This document shows positions 1 through 7,203 of a stretch of 12,600 bases of DNA, piece by piece. Location of the stretch: NCBI GenBank assembly GCA_946221915.1, contig CAMIKG010000094.1, positions 1 through 12,600 of the forward strand, in the 5' to 3' direction. Made by a program: the position numbers and the translations under genes. This stretch comes from an uncultured Erwinia sp. Lineage in GTDB: Bacteria; Pseudomonadota; Gammaproteobacteria; Enterobacterales; Enterobacteriaceae. The notes under the pieces were generated by a model, which had not been told where the DNA came from, ran no database searches, and saw nothing but the letters and a program-made list of their open reading frames with translations. Numbering within the stretch: the stretch's first letter is position 1; every line of letters starts with the position of its first letter.

Positions 1-402
1 GGCTCCGTAGCGGCTTGCCCGCGCAGGACCGCGCCGTGGTCGCCCCGACAGTCTCAATCAACCAGACGACGACAGACCACACCAAAGCCCATCATCAGGG
101 GAAACACGGCGATGGCTCCGTAGCGGCTTGCCCGCGCAGGACCGCGCCGTGGTCGCCCCGACAGTCTCAATCAACCAGACGACGACAGACCACACCAAAG
201 CCCATCATCAGGGGAAACACGGCGATGGCTCCGTAGCGGCTTGCCCGCGCAGGACCGCGCCGTGGTCGCCCCGACAGTCTCGATCAACCAGACGACGACA
301 GCCCACACCAAAGCCCATCATCAGGGGAAACACGGCGATGGCTCCGTAGCGGTTTACCCGCGGAGGACCGCGCCGTGGTCGCCCCGACACTCTCGTTCAA
401 CC
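1..402. repeat. Tandem array of a 113-bp unit (three full copies plus a decayed fourth)
   Basis: Units begin at 1, 114, 227 and 340, each opening with GGCTCCGTAGCGG. Copies 1 and 2 are identical by eye. Copy 3 carries two substitutions (CTCAATC to CTCGATC, and ACAGACC to ACAGCCC). Copy 4 has several changes and loses similarity after about 402. The array starts at the window edge, so it may be longer. The unit length is not a multiple of three, so the short reading frames across it change frame from copy to copy and are not protein. Each unit junction holds nested short inverted repeats (see the REP-like entry). It resembles an amplified extragenic palindrome or minisatellite; the family is not recognised. 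Confidence 0.93.
108..157. repeat. REP-like nested inverted repeats inside the 113-bp unit
   Basis: At each unit junction GGCGA (108-112) can pair with TCGCC (153-157). Between them lie GCGG-cttgc-CCGC and GCGC-aggacc-GCGC, so a folded unit would be a small branched hairpin. The same structure recurs 113 bp downstream. Stems are short (4-5 bp) in GC-rich DNA, so the folding is suggestive only. The arrangement is like extragenic palindromic elements of Enterobacterales, but I cannot assign it to a named family. Confidence 0.4.
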
Positions 403-585
403 AGGCAACGCCCCCACATTCAGATTTATTGAAAAACATCGACAGTATATCTCGCTTACAACCCTTTCTTTTCACGACTATTATCTCTTCCAACGAAAGG
501 ACACCCGCCCAATAGCGCCGTGAGCCTTGTTACTTAACCGGCTGACCTGGTCCGCCAACAATAAAAAGAGCTGTTGGAGATGATG
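403..585 (+). promoter_or_regulatory. Non-coding leader upstream of yqjF
   Basis: This stretch lies between the repeat array and yqjF and has no credible gene. It becomes AT-richer after 413, as expected for a promoter region, but I do not see a well-spaced -35/-10 pair. A 9-bp inverted repeat GACC-t-GGTC sits at 544-552, and the Shine-Dalgarno TGGAG is at 575-579. In E. coli the yqjF promoter is known to respond to nitroaromatic breakdown products through the LysR regulator YhaJ. Whether that control exists here cannot be read from the sequence. Confidence 0.45.
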
Positions 586-978
586 ATGAAAAAATTAGAA
601 GATACTGGCCTGCTGGTTGCACGCATCCTGATGCCAATCCTGTTTATCGTAGCGGGCTGGGGCAAAATCAGCGGTTACGCCGGTACCCAGCAATACATGG
701 AAGCCATGGGCGTCCCGGGCTTCTTCCTGCCATTGACCATCCTGCTGGAGTTCGGCGGCGGCCTGGCGATTCTGTTCGGTTTCCTGACCCGCACCACCGC
801 GCTGTTCACCGCGGGTTTCACCATCCTGACCGCGCTGATCTTCCACAGCAACTTTGCGGAAGGCGTTAACCAGCTGATGTTCATGAAAAACTTCAGCATC
901 GCCGGTGGTTTCCTGGCACTGGCAGTGAGCGGCCCGGGTGCATTCAGCATCGACCGCATCATCAACAAAAAATGGTAA
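586..978 (+). CDS. yqjF: YqjF, DoxX-family inner-membrane protein
   Basis: This 130-residue protein is recognised as YqjF from near-identity along its length to the E. coli protein, including MKKLED at the start, LEFGGGLAILFGF in the middle and the NKKW end. It belongs to the DoxX/SURF4-like family of small four-helix membrane proteins. Hydrophobic helices lie at roughly residues 8-25, 45-65, 70-90 and 105-125. DoxX proteins are linked to quinone and thiol redox balance, but the biochemical role of YqjF itself is not settled. I chose the ATG at 586 because TGGAG (575-579) is 6 nt upstream and it matches the E. coli start; in-frame TTG 574, ATG 580 and ATG 583 are alternatives. It precedes yqjG as in E. 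coli, and that gene's quinone-reducing role supports a shared job in handling electrophilic aromatics. Confidence 0.93.
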   Translation: MKKLEDTGLLVARILMPILFIVAGWGKISGYAGTQQYMEAMGVPGFFLPLTILLEFGGGLAILFGFLTRTTALFTAGFTILTALIFHSNFAEGVNQLMFMKNFSIAGGFLALAVSGPGAFSIDRIINKKW

Positions 979-999
979 GTTGCTAACGTCTATACTGAG

Positions 1000-1033
1000 G
1001 CGAGGATGACACCATCCTCGCTTTCTTTTTTTC
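1000..1033 (+). terminator. Intrinsic terminator or attenuator between yqjF and yqjG
   Basis: GCGAGGATG and CATCCTCGC form a perfect 9-bp stem with a 4-nt ACAC loop (1000-1021), followed by a T-rich run to about 1033. This is a textbook rho-independent terminator after yqjF. The T tract ends about 2 nt before the yqjG Shine-Dalgarno (GGAGGA, 1035-1040) and no separate yqjG promoter is evident, so it may act as a partial terminator lowering yqjG expression relative to yqjF. Confidence 0.9.
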
Positions 1034-1043
1034 TGGAGGAATT

Positions 1044-2024
1044 ATGGGACTGCTGATCGACGGTGTATGGCACGACAACTGGTATGACACCAAATCCACC
1101 GGCGGACGTTTTAAGCGCTCAGAATCCGCCTACCGCAACTGGGTCACCGCCGACGGTGAAGCTGGCCCGACTGGCGTCGGCGGTTTCCGTGCCGAACGCG
1201 ACCGCTACCATTTGTACGTCTCCCTCGCCTGCCCATGGGCGCACCGCACCCTGCTGATGCGCAAACTGAAAGGGCTGGAGGAGTTTATCCCGGTTTCCGT
1301 GGTGCATCCCCTGATGCTGGAAAACGGCTGGACCTTTGACGACGACTTCCCGGCTGCCACCGGCGACAGCCTGCACCAGAACGAATTTCTTTATCAGCTC
1401 TACCTGCACGCTGATAAAAGCTATACCGGCCGCGTGACCGTGCCGGTGCTGTGGGACAAACAGCAACACACCATCGTCAGCAACGAATCTGCCGACATCA
1501 TCCGCATGTTCAACTCAGCGTTTGATGGCGTCGGCGCACGCGCGGGCGACTACTACCCGGCCAAACTGCGGGCGCAGATCGATGAAGTGAACAGCTGGGT
1601 TTATGACACGGTAAATAACGGCGTGTACAAAAGCGGCTTCGCCACCTCACAGGAAGCCTACAGCGAAGCGGTGACCGCGCTGTTCAACTCACTGGATCGC
1701 CTTGAGCAAATCCTGGGACAACACCGTTATCTCACCGGCGACCAGCTGACCGAAGCTGACCTGCGCCTGTGGACCACGCTGGTGCGCTTTGATCCGGTAT
1801 ATGTCACCCACTTCAAGTGCGACAAACACCGCATTGGCGACTACCGCAACCTGAGCGGCTTCCTGCGTGAGATCTATCAGATGCCGGGCATCGCGGAAAC
1901 GGTCGATCTGGCGCATATCCGCCATCACTACTACCGCAGCCATAAAACCATTAACCCGTATGGCGTGATTTCCGTCGGCCCGGCGTTTAACTGGGACGAA
2001 CCGCACGGTCGTGATCATCTGTAA
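1044..2024 (+). CDS. yqjG: Glutathionyl-hydroquinone reductase YqjG (Xi-class GST)
   Basis: This 326-residue cytoplasmic enzyme reduces glutathionyl-hydroquinones to hydroquinone, forming a mixed disulfide on a catalytic cysteine that a second glutathione resolves. The Xi-class active site LACPWAHRT is present with the cysteine at residue 63, the position known for the E. coli enzyme. The N-terminal thioredoxin-like domain runs to about residue 160 and the all-helical GST C-terminal domain fills most of the rest, with the typical YLTGDQLTEADLRLW segment near residue 230. Length is close to the E. coli protein (328). ATG 1044 is fixed by GGAGGA 3 nt upstream. It follows yqjF in the same direction across a terminator-like hairpin. 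The family assignment is firm; the physiological quinone is unknown. Confidence 0.97.
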   Translation: MGLLIDGVWHDNWYDTKSTGGRFKRSESAYRNWVTADGEAGPTGVGGFRAERDRYHLYVSLACPWAHRTLLMRKLKGLEEFIPVSVVHPLMLENGWTFDDDFPAATGDSLHQNEFLYQLYLHADKSYTGRVTVPVLWDKQQHTIVSNESADIIRMFNSAFDGVGARAGDYYPAKLRAQIDEVNSWVYDTVNNGVYKSGFATSQEAYSEAVTALFNSLDRLEQILGQHRYLTGDQLTEADLRLWTTLVRFDPVYVTHFKCDKHRIGDYRNLSGFLREIYQMPGIAETVDLAHIRHHYYRSHKTINPYGVISVGPAFNWDEPHGRDHL

Positions 2025-2174
2025 CCACGTCGTGCTTAGCTGAATCATTCCCGCAACAGCATCTCCGCCAGCTAAAGAAGCCGTGCGCTCAAAGGCTGGC
2101 AGGGATGCGTTTCATCTTCAGCGCATCGCTAAAGCCTGCAGGCCCTGGTCTGCGCTGATTAATCCCACTGCGGC
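2025..2174. other. Convergent intergenic region with two weak inverted repeats
   Basis: This gap separates the convergent 3' ends of yqjG and the beta-CASP gene. GATGCG (2104-2109) pairs with CGCATC (2122-2127) over a 12-nt loop, and a GCCAGC/GCTGGC pair lies just upstream. Neither is followed by a U-tract on either strand, so these are weak candidates for transcript-end structures rather than clear terminators. No gene is visible. Confidence 0.3.
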
Positions 2175-3245
2175 CTAAAACGTAATGCTGCTGTGCCAGT
2201 TCAGACGCGCAGGCGACAGCGACGACAGCTGACGGGTTTGCGTTTCCGGCACAAAGGCCGCCACCACTTCGCGGGCGCGGGTGGCGCGGATCAGCATCAG
2301 CTGATCATCAAGAACAGGGTGAACATTCCACGGCAGCCAGATCGCCTGCTCTGCATCGAGCATCTGCCGCGCACGCGTGCCTGATGCCACATGGCTGCTG
2401 AAGATAAAGCGAAAACCGCGCCGCTGACTCAGCTGCGCCGCCAGCCCGTCATCCGCCACCGCATCGGTAGCGATAATCACCTGTCCCTGGGTGTAATCCG
2501 GCTGCTGAGGCTGGTAGTGCAACAATTCCAGTAAACGCAACTGCAGCGTGGCATCGATCGCTGCCGGTTCCGTCAGCAGACGCGCCACCTCCTGACGTAT
2601 CGCCGGACACAGCAACACTTTCAGACCATGATCCATCAGCTGCAACGCCATTTCCGGTCCGCGACCATTGGCAGGAACAGGCAGTACCGCCCCATCGCGC
2701 GCCGCATCGGCAATACGGCGGATCTGCTGCGCCAGCGGCTCAGCACGATCGCCATACGATGCGTCAGTAATCAATAAATTAGCGGCGGGCGGCAGATCAA
2801 AAGGCAATAACCGCGATTCGCGGCTCCAGTCGCCCATATAGGTCAGCCCGCCGCTGTCCGGCAGATGGAACCACACCGAACCCGGCGCATGACCGCTGCG
2901 TCCGCACAGCAACGCAACCGGCCCCACCGCTGCATGACCTTTCAGCGGTAACAGCTGACGGTCACCCGCCGCAATCATTGTCTCCGGCAGTTGCTGCCAG
3001 GTCTGCGCCGTGGCAAACACCGGCGGATTGCCTAACTGCGCGCGGTAATCCAGCGCGCCGGTATGATCGTCATGGGAATGAGACAAACAGATAGCATCAA
3101 TCTTGCCCAGCCCGCTGATATCCGGTCGAATGCCCGCCTGTGGCCCTTCACCCAAATCAAACAGCAGACGAAAGTCGTGCAGCTCCACCAGAAATGCCGC
3201 AGGCAGCTTGTCGCCCACGCCGCTGATCACCGTCAGACTTGCCAT
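2175..3245 (-). CDS. MBL-fold hydrolase with beta-CASP nuclease motifs, last gene of an ABC transporter operon
   Basis: This 356-residue cytoplasmic protein (no signal peptide) carries a metallo-beta-lactamase core: HSHDDH at 56-61, His119 in SGHAPGS and Asp139 in YMGDW, the expected dinuclear metal ligands. It also shows beta-CASP marks: motif A Asp161 in ITDASYGDR followed by PANGRG, motif B His285 in SSHVASGT, and motif C His309 in WNVHP. Beta-CASP enzymes are known as nucleic-acid phosphodiesterases (RNase J, CPSF73, COG1236 relatives). This one is short for the class and has no RNA-binding extension. I chose ATG 3245 because AAGGGG lies about 7 nt upstream and the fold begins there; the upstream in-frame extension is permease antisense-frame sequence. 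The first 13 bp overlap the permease 3' end, implying translational coupling. Its substrate is unknown; a role on an imported phosphodiester is inference. Confidence 0.85.
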   Translation of the reverse strand: MASLTVISGVGDKLPAAFLVELHDFRLLFDLGEGPQAGIRPDISGLGKIDAICLSHSHDDHTGALDYRAQLGNPPVFATAQTWQQLPETMIAAGDRQLLPLKGHAAVGPVALLCGRSGHAPGSVWFHLPDSGGLTYMGDWSRESRLLPFDLPPAANLLITDASYGDRAEPLAQQIRRIADAARDGAVLPVPANGRGPEMALQLMDHGLKVLLCPAIRQEVARLLTEPAAIDATLQLRLLELLHYQPQQPDYTQGQVIIATDAVADDGLAAQLSQRRGFRFIFSSHVASGTRARQMLDAEQAIWLPWNVHPVLDDQLMLIRATRAREVVAAFVPETQTRQLSSLSPARLNWHSSITF

Positions 3246-4972
3246 GGCAGCACCCCTTCCGGCAGCCGTTTCGCCACGCACGACGCCAGCAGCATAAACA
3301 ACAGCACCACCACAATCATCAGACAACCCACCGCCGCCGCCAGCGTTGAAGAGCCGCCTTCGTCCAGCGCCACAATCATCGGTCCCAGCGTCTGGCTGTT
3401 GGCGGTCACCAGCAGAATCGACACCTGAATTTCATTCAGCGCGGTGAGGAACACCAGAATCGCCCCCGCCATCGCCGACGGCGCAGCCAGCGGCAGCAGA
3501 ATATCGCGCATACGACGCAGGAATCCGGCGCCCGCCAGCTGCGCGGCTTCATCCAGCGAACGCTCAATCTGGGCAAAGCCCGCCAGCGTCGGACGCAACA
3601 CCAGCGCAAGGAAGTTCGACAAATAGGCCGCGAGAATAATCCACACCGTGCCATACAAACTGATATTGACCAGCGGCAGCGGCTTAAGGAAAAACAGAAT
3701 CGCGGCGATGCCAATCACGATGCCAGGCAGCGCGTACGCCAGCTCGCTCGACAGCTCCAGCACCCGCGCCAGCCGTGTGCGCTGCCAGGTGAGGAAGAAA
3801 GCCATAAACAGCGCCATCACCGTCAGGACGATCACCGCCAGCAGCGTCAGCCCAAGGCTGGTGATAAAGGCGTTGCGCACCGCCGGAAAATCAAACAGCG
3901 CATTCTGGTAGTTCGCCCATGTCAGCGTGCTCCAGTTCAGCGCCTGCCCGAATCCACTGGTCAGTGAAGTGGTCACCAGCGCCGACAGCGGCAACACCAG
4001 CGTGAGAACAATCGCCACCCACACCAGCAGCTCCACCGGCAGACGCCAGCGGCCCAGCGGTTGCTGCAGCTGGCGTGGCGTACCGGTCACGCGCACATCG
4101 CGGCGTCCGCCCAGTACCCGGCTGATCACCATTCCGCCCACGGTAATCGCCGCAATCAGTAACGACAGCAGCGCCAGATCCGGCAGGGCTTCCGCGCCAT
4201 TATTATTCAGTTGCTGATAAATCAGAGTAATCAGTGTCGGCACACGACCGGGAATACCGAGCATCGCCTGAATACCGAAGTTGCCCGCTGCTGCGACAAA
4301 CGACAGCGCGGCGCCAGCGAAAATCGCCGGACGCGCCAGCGGCAGGATCACCGTCCTCATCACCCGCAATGGTGACGCGCCGGTGATACGCGCGGCTTCC
4401 ACCAGGTCGGCAGGCAACCGCCGCAGACCCGCGCGCACCGAGAGAAACACCAGCGGCGCATTATGCAGCCCCAGCAGCAGGATAATGCCCCACGCCGAGT
4501 AGAGCGGCTGTTTACCATCGCTGCTCAGCGTCAGGCCAATGCCATTCAGCAGCGCCACAATCCAGCTCGATGGCGACAGCGCCTGCACCCACGCCAGCGC
4601 TGTGACCTGCGGCGGGATCATCAGCGGCAGAATAAAGGCGAACACCCATGCACGCTTCGCCCGCATATTGGTCAGTGCCACCAGCCAGGCTGCCAGTGTC
4701 CCCAGCACCACCGCCATCGCGGTGGCAGCCAGCGCGATGCCCAGCGTATTACCGGTCGCCCGCAGCACTTTGGTGCTGCTGAGCAACTGACCGATACGCG
4801 CCATATCCGGCACGCCCTCTGGCGCGATCGCCGCCCAGATCAGGCGGGTGAGTGGCGCAATCGACAGCAGGCCAATCAGCAGCGCCAGCAGCCACAGTAT
4901 GCTGGTCTCACTGCGCAGCCCGTTCAGCGAACGCACAGCGGGACGACGCGGATACTCCTGCGCTATGCTCAT
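3233..4972 (-). CDS. ABC transporter permease, fused two-domain (FbpB/PhnU-like)
   Basis: This 579-residue inner-membrane protein has two BPD_transp_1 permease halves in one chain. Each half has an EAA loop for docking the ATPase: EAARITGASPLRVMR at about 192-206 and EAAQLAGAGFLRRMR at about 475-489. About twelve hydrophobic segments are visible, six per half, joined by a polar linker near 288-312. The fused architecture is typical of Fe(III) (SfuB/FbpB) and putative 2-aminoethylphosphonate permeases, where one chain replaces a heterodimer. ATG 4972 starts 5 nt after the binding-protein stop, with AAGG just upstream, and the 3' end overlaps the beta-CASP gene. Transported substrate cannot be told from this subunit. 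Confidence 0.93.
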   Translation of the reverse strand: MSIAQEYPRRPAVRSLNGLRSETSILWLLALLIGLLSIAPLTRLIWAAIAPEGVPDMARIGQLLSSTKVLRATGNTLGIALAATAMAVVLGTLAAWLVALTNMRAKRAWVFAFILPLMIPPQVTALAWVQALSPSSWIVALLNGIGLTLSSDGKQPLYSAWGIILLLGLHNAPLVFLSVRAGLRRLPADLVEAARITGASPLRVMRTVILPLARPAIFAGAALSFVAAAGNFGIQAMLGIPGRVPTLITLIYQQLNNNGAEALPDLALLSLLIAAITVGGMVISRVLGGRRDVRVTGTPRQLQQPLGRWRLPVELLVWVAIVLTLVLPLSALVTTSLTSGFGQALNWSTLTWANYQNALFDFPAVRNAFITSLGLTLLAVIVLTVMALFMAFFLTWQRTRLARVLELSSELAYALPGIVIGIAAILFFLKPLPLVNISLYGTVWIILAAYLSNFLALVLRPTLAGFAQIERSLDEAAQLAGAGFLRRMRDILLPLAAPSAMAGAILVFLTALNEIQVSILLVTANSQTLGPMIVALDEGGSSTLAAAVGCLMIVVVLLFMLLASCVAKRLPEGVLPWQV

Positions 4973-4977
4973 CAGCC

Positions 4978-5967
4978 TTATCCGCCAAAGGTCTCAGTGA
5001 ATTTCTCGCGCACCTGTTTGTCTTCCTGCACTGCTTTATCTGCATCCAGCGTTAACAGCTTAATGCTGTCAATCGGCGCGAAACCTTCCGGCGCGGCGAC
5101 ACGTTTATCAATCGGGCGGTTACCCTGCTCTGCCACCAGCTGCTGGCCTTTCTCTGACAGCAGGAAATCGACGAATGCTTTCGCCGCCGGGACGTTATGC
5201 GCGCCGGAGAGGATGGCGACCGGCTCGGTGACAAACGAAGCGCCCTCTTTCGGGTACACCAGATCAATTGGCGAACCCTGCTTTTTGGCGCGAATAATAT
5301 CGGCGTCGGTGATCACGCCATACTTCGCCATGCCACTGGCGACGGCTTTCAGCGCCGGGCCATTGCCGCCTTCCGGCGTCACGCCGTTAGCCGCCAGCTT
5401 CTGATAGAAATTCCAGCCGATGTCCGGGGTATTGATGGCAGTATGCAGATGGTACAGCGCCGCACCGGAATAGAGCGGGCTTGGCACCGCCACCTGGCCT
5501 TTATTGCTGGCATCGGTCAGCGCCAGCCAGCTGTCGACCGGCTGGGCATTTTTGGTGTTGTAGCCAATCACCGTGGCGATAATTTTGGTGCCAAACCAGG
5601 TTTTGTCTTTGTCGTAAAAGTTTGCACTGATATTGCTCACTGGCGCATCGGCATACGGCATTAATTTGCCCTGCTCTTTCAGCGCGCCGAGGTTAATGGC
5701 ATCGGCTACCAGCAGCACATCGGCTTTTACCTGGCCGCTCATCATCTCAGTACGCAGCACATTCATTAATTGGGTGGTGCCGTTGCGCGTCCACTCGACT
5801 TCGATTCCCGGGTTTGCTGCCTTGAACGCATCGATCGTCTGCTGGGCAATTTCCGGCGCCTGTGAGGTGTAAACCACCAGTTTGCCGTCCGCGGCAAAAA
5901 TCGGGGAGGACATCAGGGAGCCGGTTAAAATCATCAGGGCTTTCAGGCTGGTGCGGAATTTGTACAT
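4978..5967 (-). CDS. Periplasmic solute-binding protein of the ABC importer
   Basis: This 329-residue protein opens with a Sec signal peptide, likely cleaved after SPIFA at residue 25. The mature part is a two-lobed binding protein of the Fe(III)/AEP/putrescine-like type: KLVVYTSQAPE at the first strand, KADVLLVADA at 81-90, VPSPLYSGAA at 161-170, and YPKEG followed by a C-terminal lobe helix ending LLSEKGQQ. Ferric-binding relatives carry adjacent tyrosines that bind iron; the comparable segment here (GMAKYGVIT, 212-220) has one tyrosine followed by glycine. This argues against free Fe(III) and leaves phosphonate, phosphodiester or another small anion as candidates. ATG 5967 is chosen because it begins the signal peptide; the longer frame overlaps the ATPase gene. 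AAGGA lies about 10 nt upstream. The start is 26 nt past the ATPase stop. Confidence 0.93.
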   Translation of the reverse strand: MYKFRTSLKALMILTGSLMSSPIFAADGKLVVYTSQAPEIAQQTIDAFKAANPGIEVEWTRNGTTQLMNVLRTEMMSGQVKADVLLVADAINLGALKEQGKLMPYADAPVSNISANFYDKDKTWFGTKIIATVIGYNTKNAQPVDSWLALTDASNKGQVAVPSPLYSGAALYHLHTAINTPDIGWNFYQKLAANGVTPEGGNGPALKAVASGMAKYGVITDADIIRAKKQGSPIDLVYPKEGASFVTEPVAILSGAHNVPAAKAFVDFLLSEKGQQLVAEQGNRPIDKRVAAPEGFAPIDSIKLLTLDADKAVQEDKQVREKFTETFGG

Positions 5968-5993
5968 GAAACAGGTATCCTTAAATGATTCAA

Positions 5994-7064
5994 TTAATTT
6001 GCTGTTGGGATCACCCAACCATCATCGGCGGTCAGCATCAGCCGATCGCCGCAGCGCAGCTGTTGCGCATCGGTCAGGTGCAGGGTTAAACGGCCGCCAC
6101 CCGCTTCTGGCTCTGTGTCCAGTTGGCTGTAGCCACCGCGATAAATCAGGCGCTGAATACGCACCGCAAAGCCCGGCTCATCGTCGCGCGCCAGCCGCAG
6201 ATCGGCGGCGTGCAGGCAGACTTTCGCCTGCGGCGTGACCGGCTGATCGTGACGGGCACGCAGACGCAGGCGCACACCCAGCAGGGTGACCCAGGCGTAG
6301 CCCTGATGATCAGGCTCAACATCGCTGACCGCGATCACCCGGCCATCATCAATAAAACGCGCCACCATCTCGTTGGCCGGTTCACGGTATAGGGTTTGCG
6401 GCGTGGCGAACTGCATCACCCTTCCGGCATCCATCACCACCACGCGATCGGCAATCGCCATCGCTTCGTGCTGGTCATGGGTGATATACAGCAGGGTTGC
6501 GCCGGAGTGACGATGGAAACGGGCGAACTCCTCTTCCATTGCCGCACGCAGGTGCACATCAAGGTTGGCTAACGGCTCATCGAGCAGCACCACTTCCGGG
6601 CGCGCGACCAGGCAACGCGCCAGCGCCACGCGCTGCCGCTGACCGCCGGAGAGATCGGCCGGGTTACGCTTGCCGTAGCCGCTCAGTCCTACCAGTTCCA
6701 GCGCGCTGTGGGTGCGCTGCTGACGTTCCGCGGCCGCCACGCCGTTCACCTTCAGGCTGTAAGCGATGTTTTCCGCCACGCTCATATGCGGCCATAGCGC
6801 ATAGCTCTGGAAAACGATGCCCAGCTGACGTTTTTCGGGAGGTAAATGGCTGGAAGCCGAAGAGTAGAGACGGTCACCGACGGTAATCGTGCCGTCATCA
6901 ATGGTTTCAAAACCCGCCAGCGTGCGCAGCAGTGTGGTCTTACCGCAGCCCGACGGGCCAAGCACCGCAACAAATTCTCCGTGCTGAATATGCAGCGTGA
7001 CATCCTGCAACACGCGTTGCGGTCCAAAAGATTTCGACAGGTGTTTAATTTCGATTGCAGACAT
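5994..7064 (-). CDS. ABC transporter ATPase (Fe(III)/phosphonate/spermidine-type importer)
   Basis: This 356-residue ATPase powers the importer encoded downstream. Motifs in order are Walker A GPSGCGKTT (36-44), Q-loop Gln86 in VFQSYALWPHMSV, signature LSGGQ (138-142), Walker B VVLLDEP (158-164) and the switch His196 in YITHDQHEAMAIADR. After about residue 235 comes a TOBE-like regulatory domain, typical of importers whose ATPase senses or docks at the permease. Relatives are FbpC/SfuC, PotA and the putative 2-aminoethylphosphonate PhnT group. I chose ATG 7064 (MSAIEIKHL), where the family alignment begins; upstream TTG/GTG codons are possible. No clear Shine-Dalgarno lies at normal spacing; the nearest SD-like bases sit inside a hairpin. 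Confidence 0.95.
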   Translation of the reverse strand: MSAIEIKHLSKSFGPQRVLQDVTLHIQHGEFVAVLGPSGCGKTTLLRTLAGFETIDDGTITVGDRLYSSASSHLPPEKRQLGIVFQSYALWPHMSVAENIAYSLKVNGVAAAERQQRTHSALELVGLSGYGKRNPADLSGGQRQRVALARCLVARPEVVLLDEPLANLDVHLRAAMEEEFARFHRHSGATLLYITHDQHEAMAIADRVVVMDAGRVMQFATPQTLYREPANEMVARFIDDGRVIAVSDVEPDHQGYAWVTLLGVRLRLRARHDQPVTPQAKVCLHAADLRLARDDEPGFAVRIQRLIYRGGYSQLDTEPEAGGGRLTLHLTDAQQLRCGDRLMLTADDGWVIPTAN

Positions 7065-7072
7065 AACGCCGG

Positions 7073-7098
7073 GGCAACTCACCAAAGTGTTAGTTGCC
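7073..7098 (-). promoter_or_regulatory. Leader hairpin covering the ribosome-binding region of the ABC operon
   Basis: On the minus strand GGCAACT (7098-7092) pairs with AGTTGCC (7079-7073), and a nested CAC/GTG pair closes a 4-nt loop. The only SD-like bases upstream of the ATPase ATG (GGTGAG) are inside this structure, whose base is 8 nt from the start codon. It has no U-tract, so a terminator is unlikely. Translational control or mRNA stability is the inferred role. Confidence 0.4.
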
Positions 7099-7100
7099 TG

Positions 7101-7134
7101 ACGATAGCGTGGGATTGTTGCAGTCAGGTGACGT
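7101..7134 (-). promoter_or_regulatory. Possible Pho-box-like promoter of the ABC operon
   Basis: On the minus strand ACGTCA (7134-7129) and CTGCAA (7123-7118) are two 4-of-6 matches to the PhoB half-site CTGTCA, spaced exactly 11 bp as in Pho boxes. A weak -10, TATCGT (7106-7101), lies downstream at about the right distance. The match is poor and may be chance, but phosphonate importers are commonly PhoB-controlled. Confidence 0.2.
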
Positions 7135-7203
7135 TTTTACAGCAGCCAGAAGACAGTGTGACAGCGGGAAAAACCACAAAAATTTGCAGGATAAGCCTTA
7201 ATT

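Noticed and set aside
1..402. CRISPR array
   Set aside because: The whole 113-bp unit repeats with no unique spacers, and there are no cas genes.
1..432. Short + strand reading frames across the tandem repeats
   Set aside because: They result from an open 113-bp repeat read in shifting frames; there is no ribosome binding site and no family resemblance.
3246..3326. N-terminal extension of the beta-CASP protein
   Set aside because: It lies inside the permease gene, and the MBL fold starts at ATG 3245, which has a good ribosome binding site.
4463..5404. 313-residue + strand frame
   Set aside because: It is antisense to the permease and binding-protein genes, with Gln/Arg-rich composition typical of a shadow frame in GC-rich DNA.
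2175..7064. Confident naming as an iron (sfu/fbp) or phosphonate (phn) operon
   Set aside because: Fold class fits both; the lack of tandem tyrosines argues against iron, and no ligand residues can be confirmed for phosphonate, so no symbols are given.
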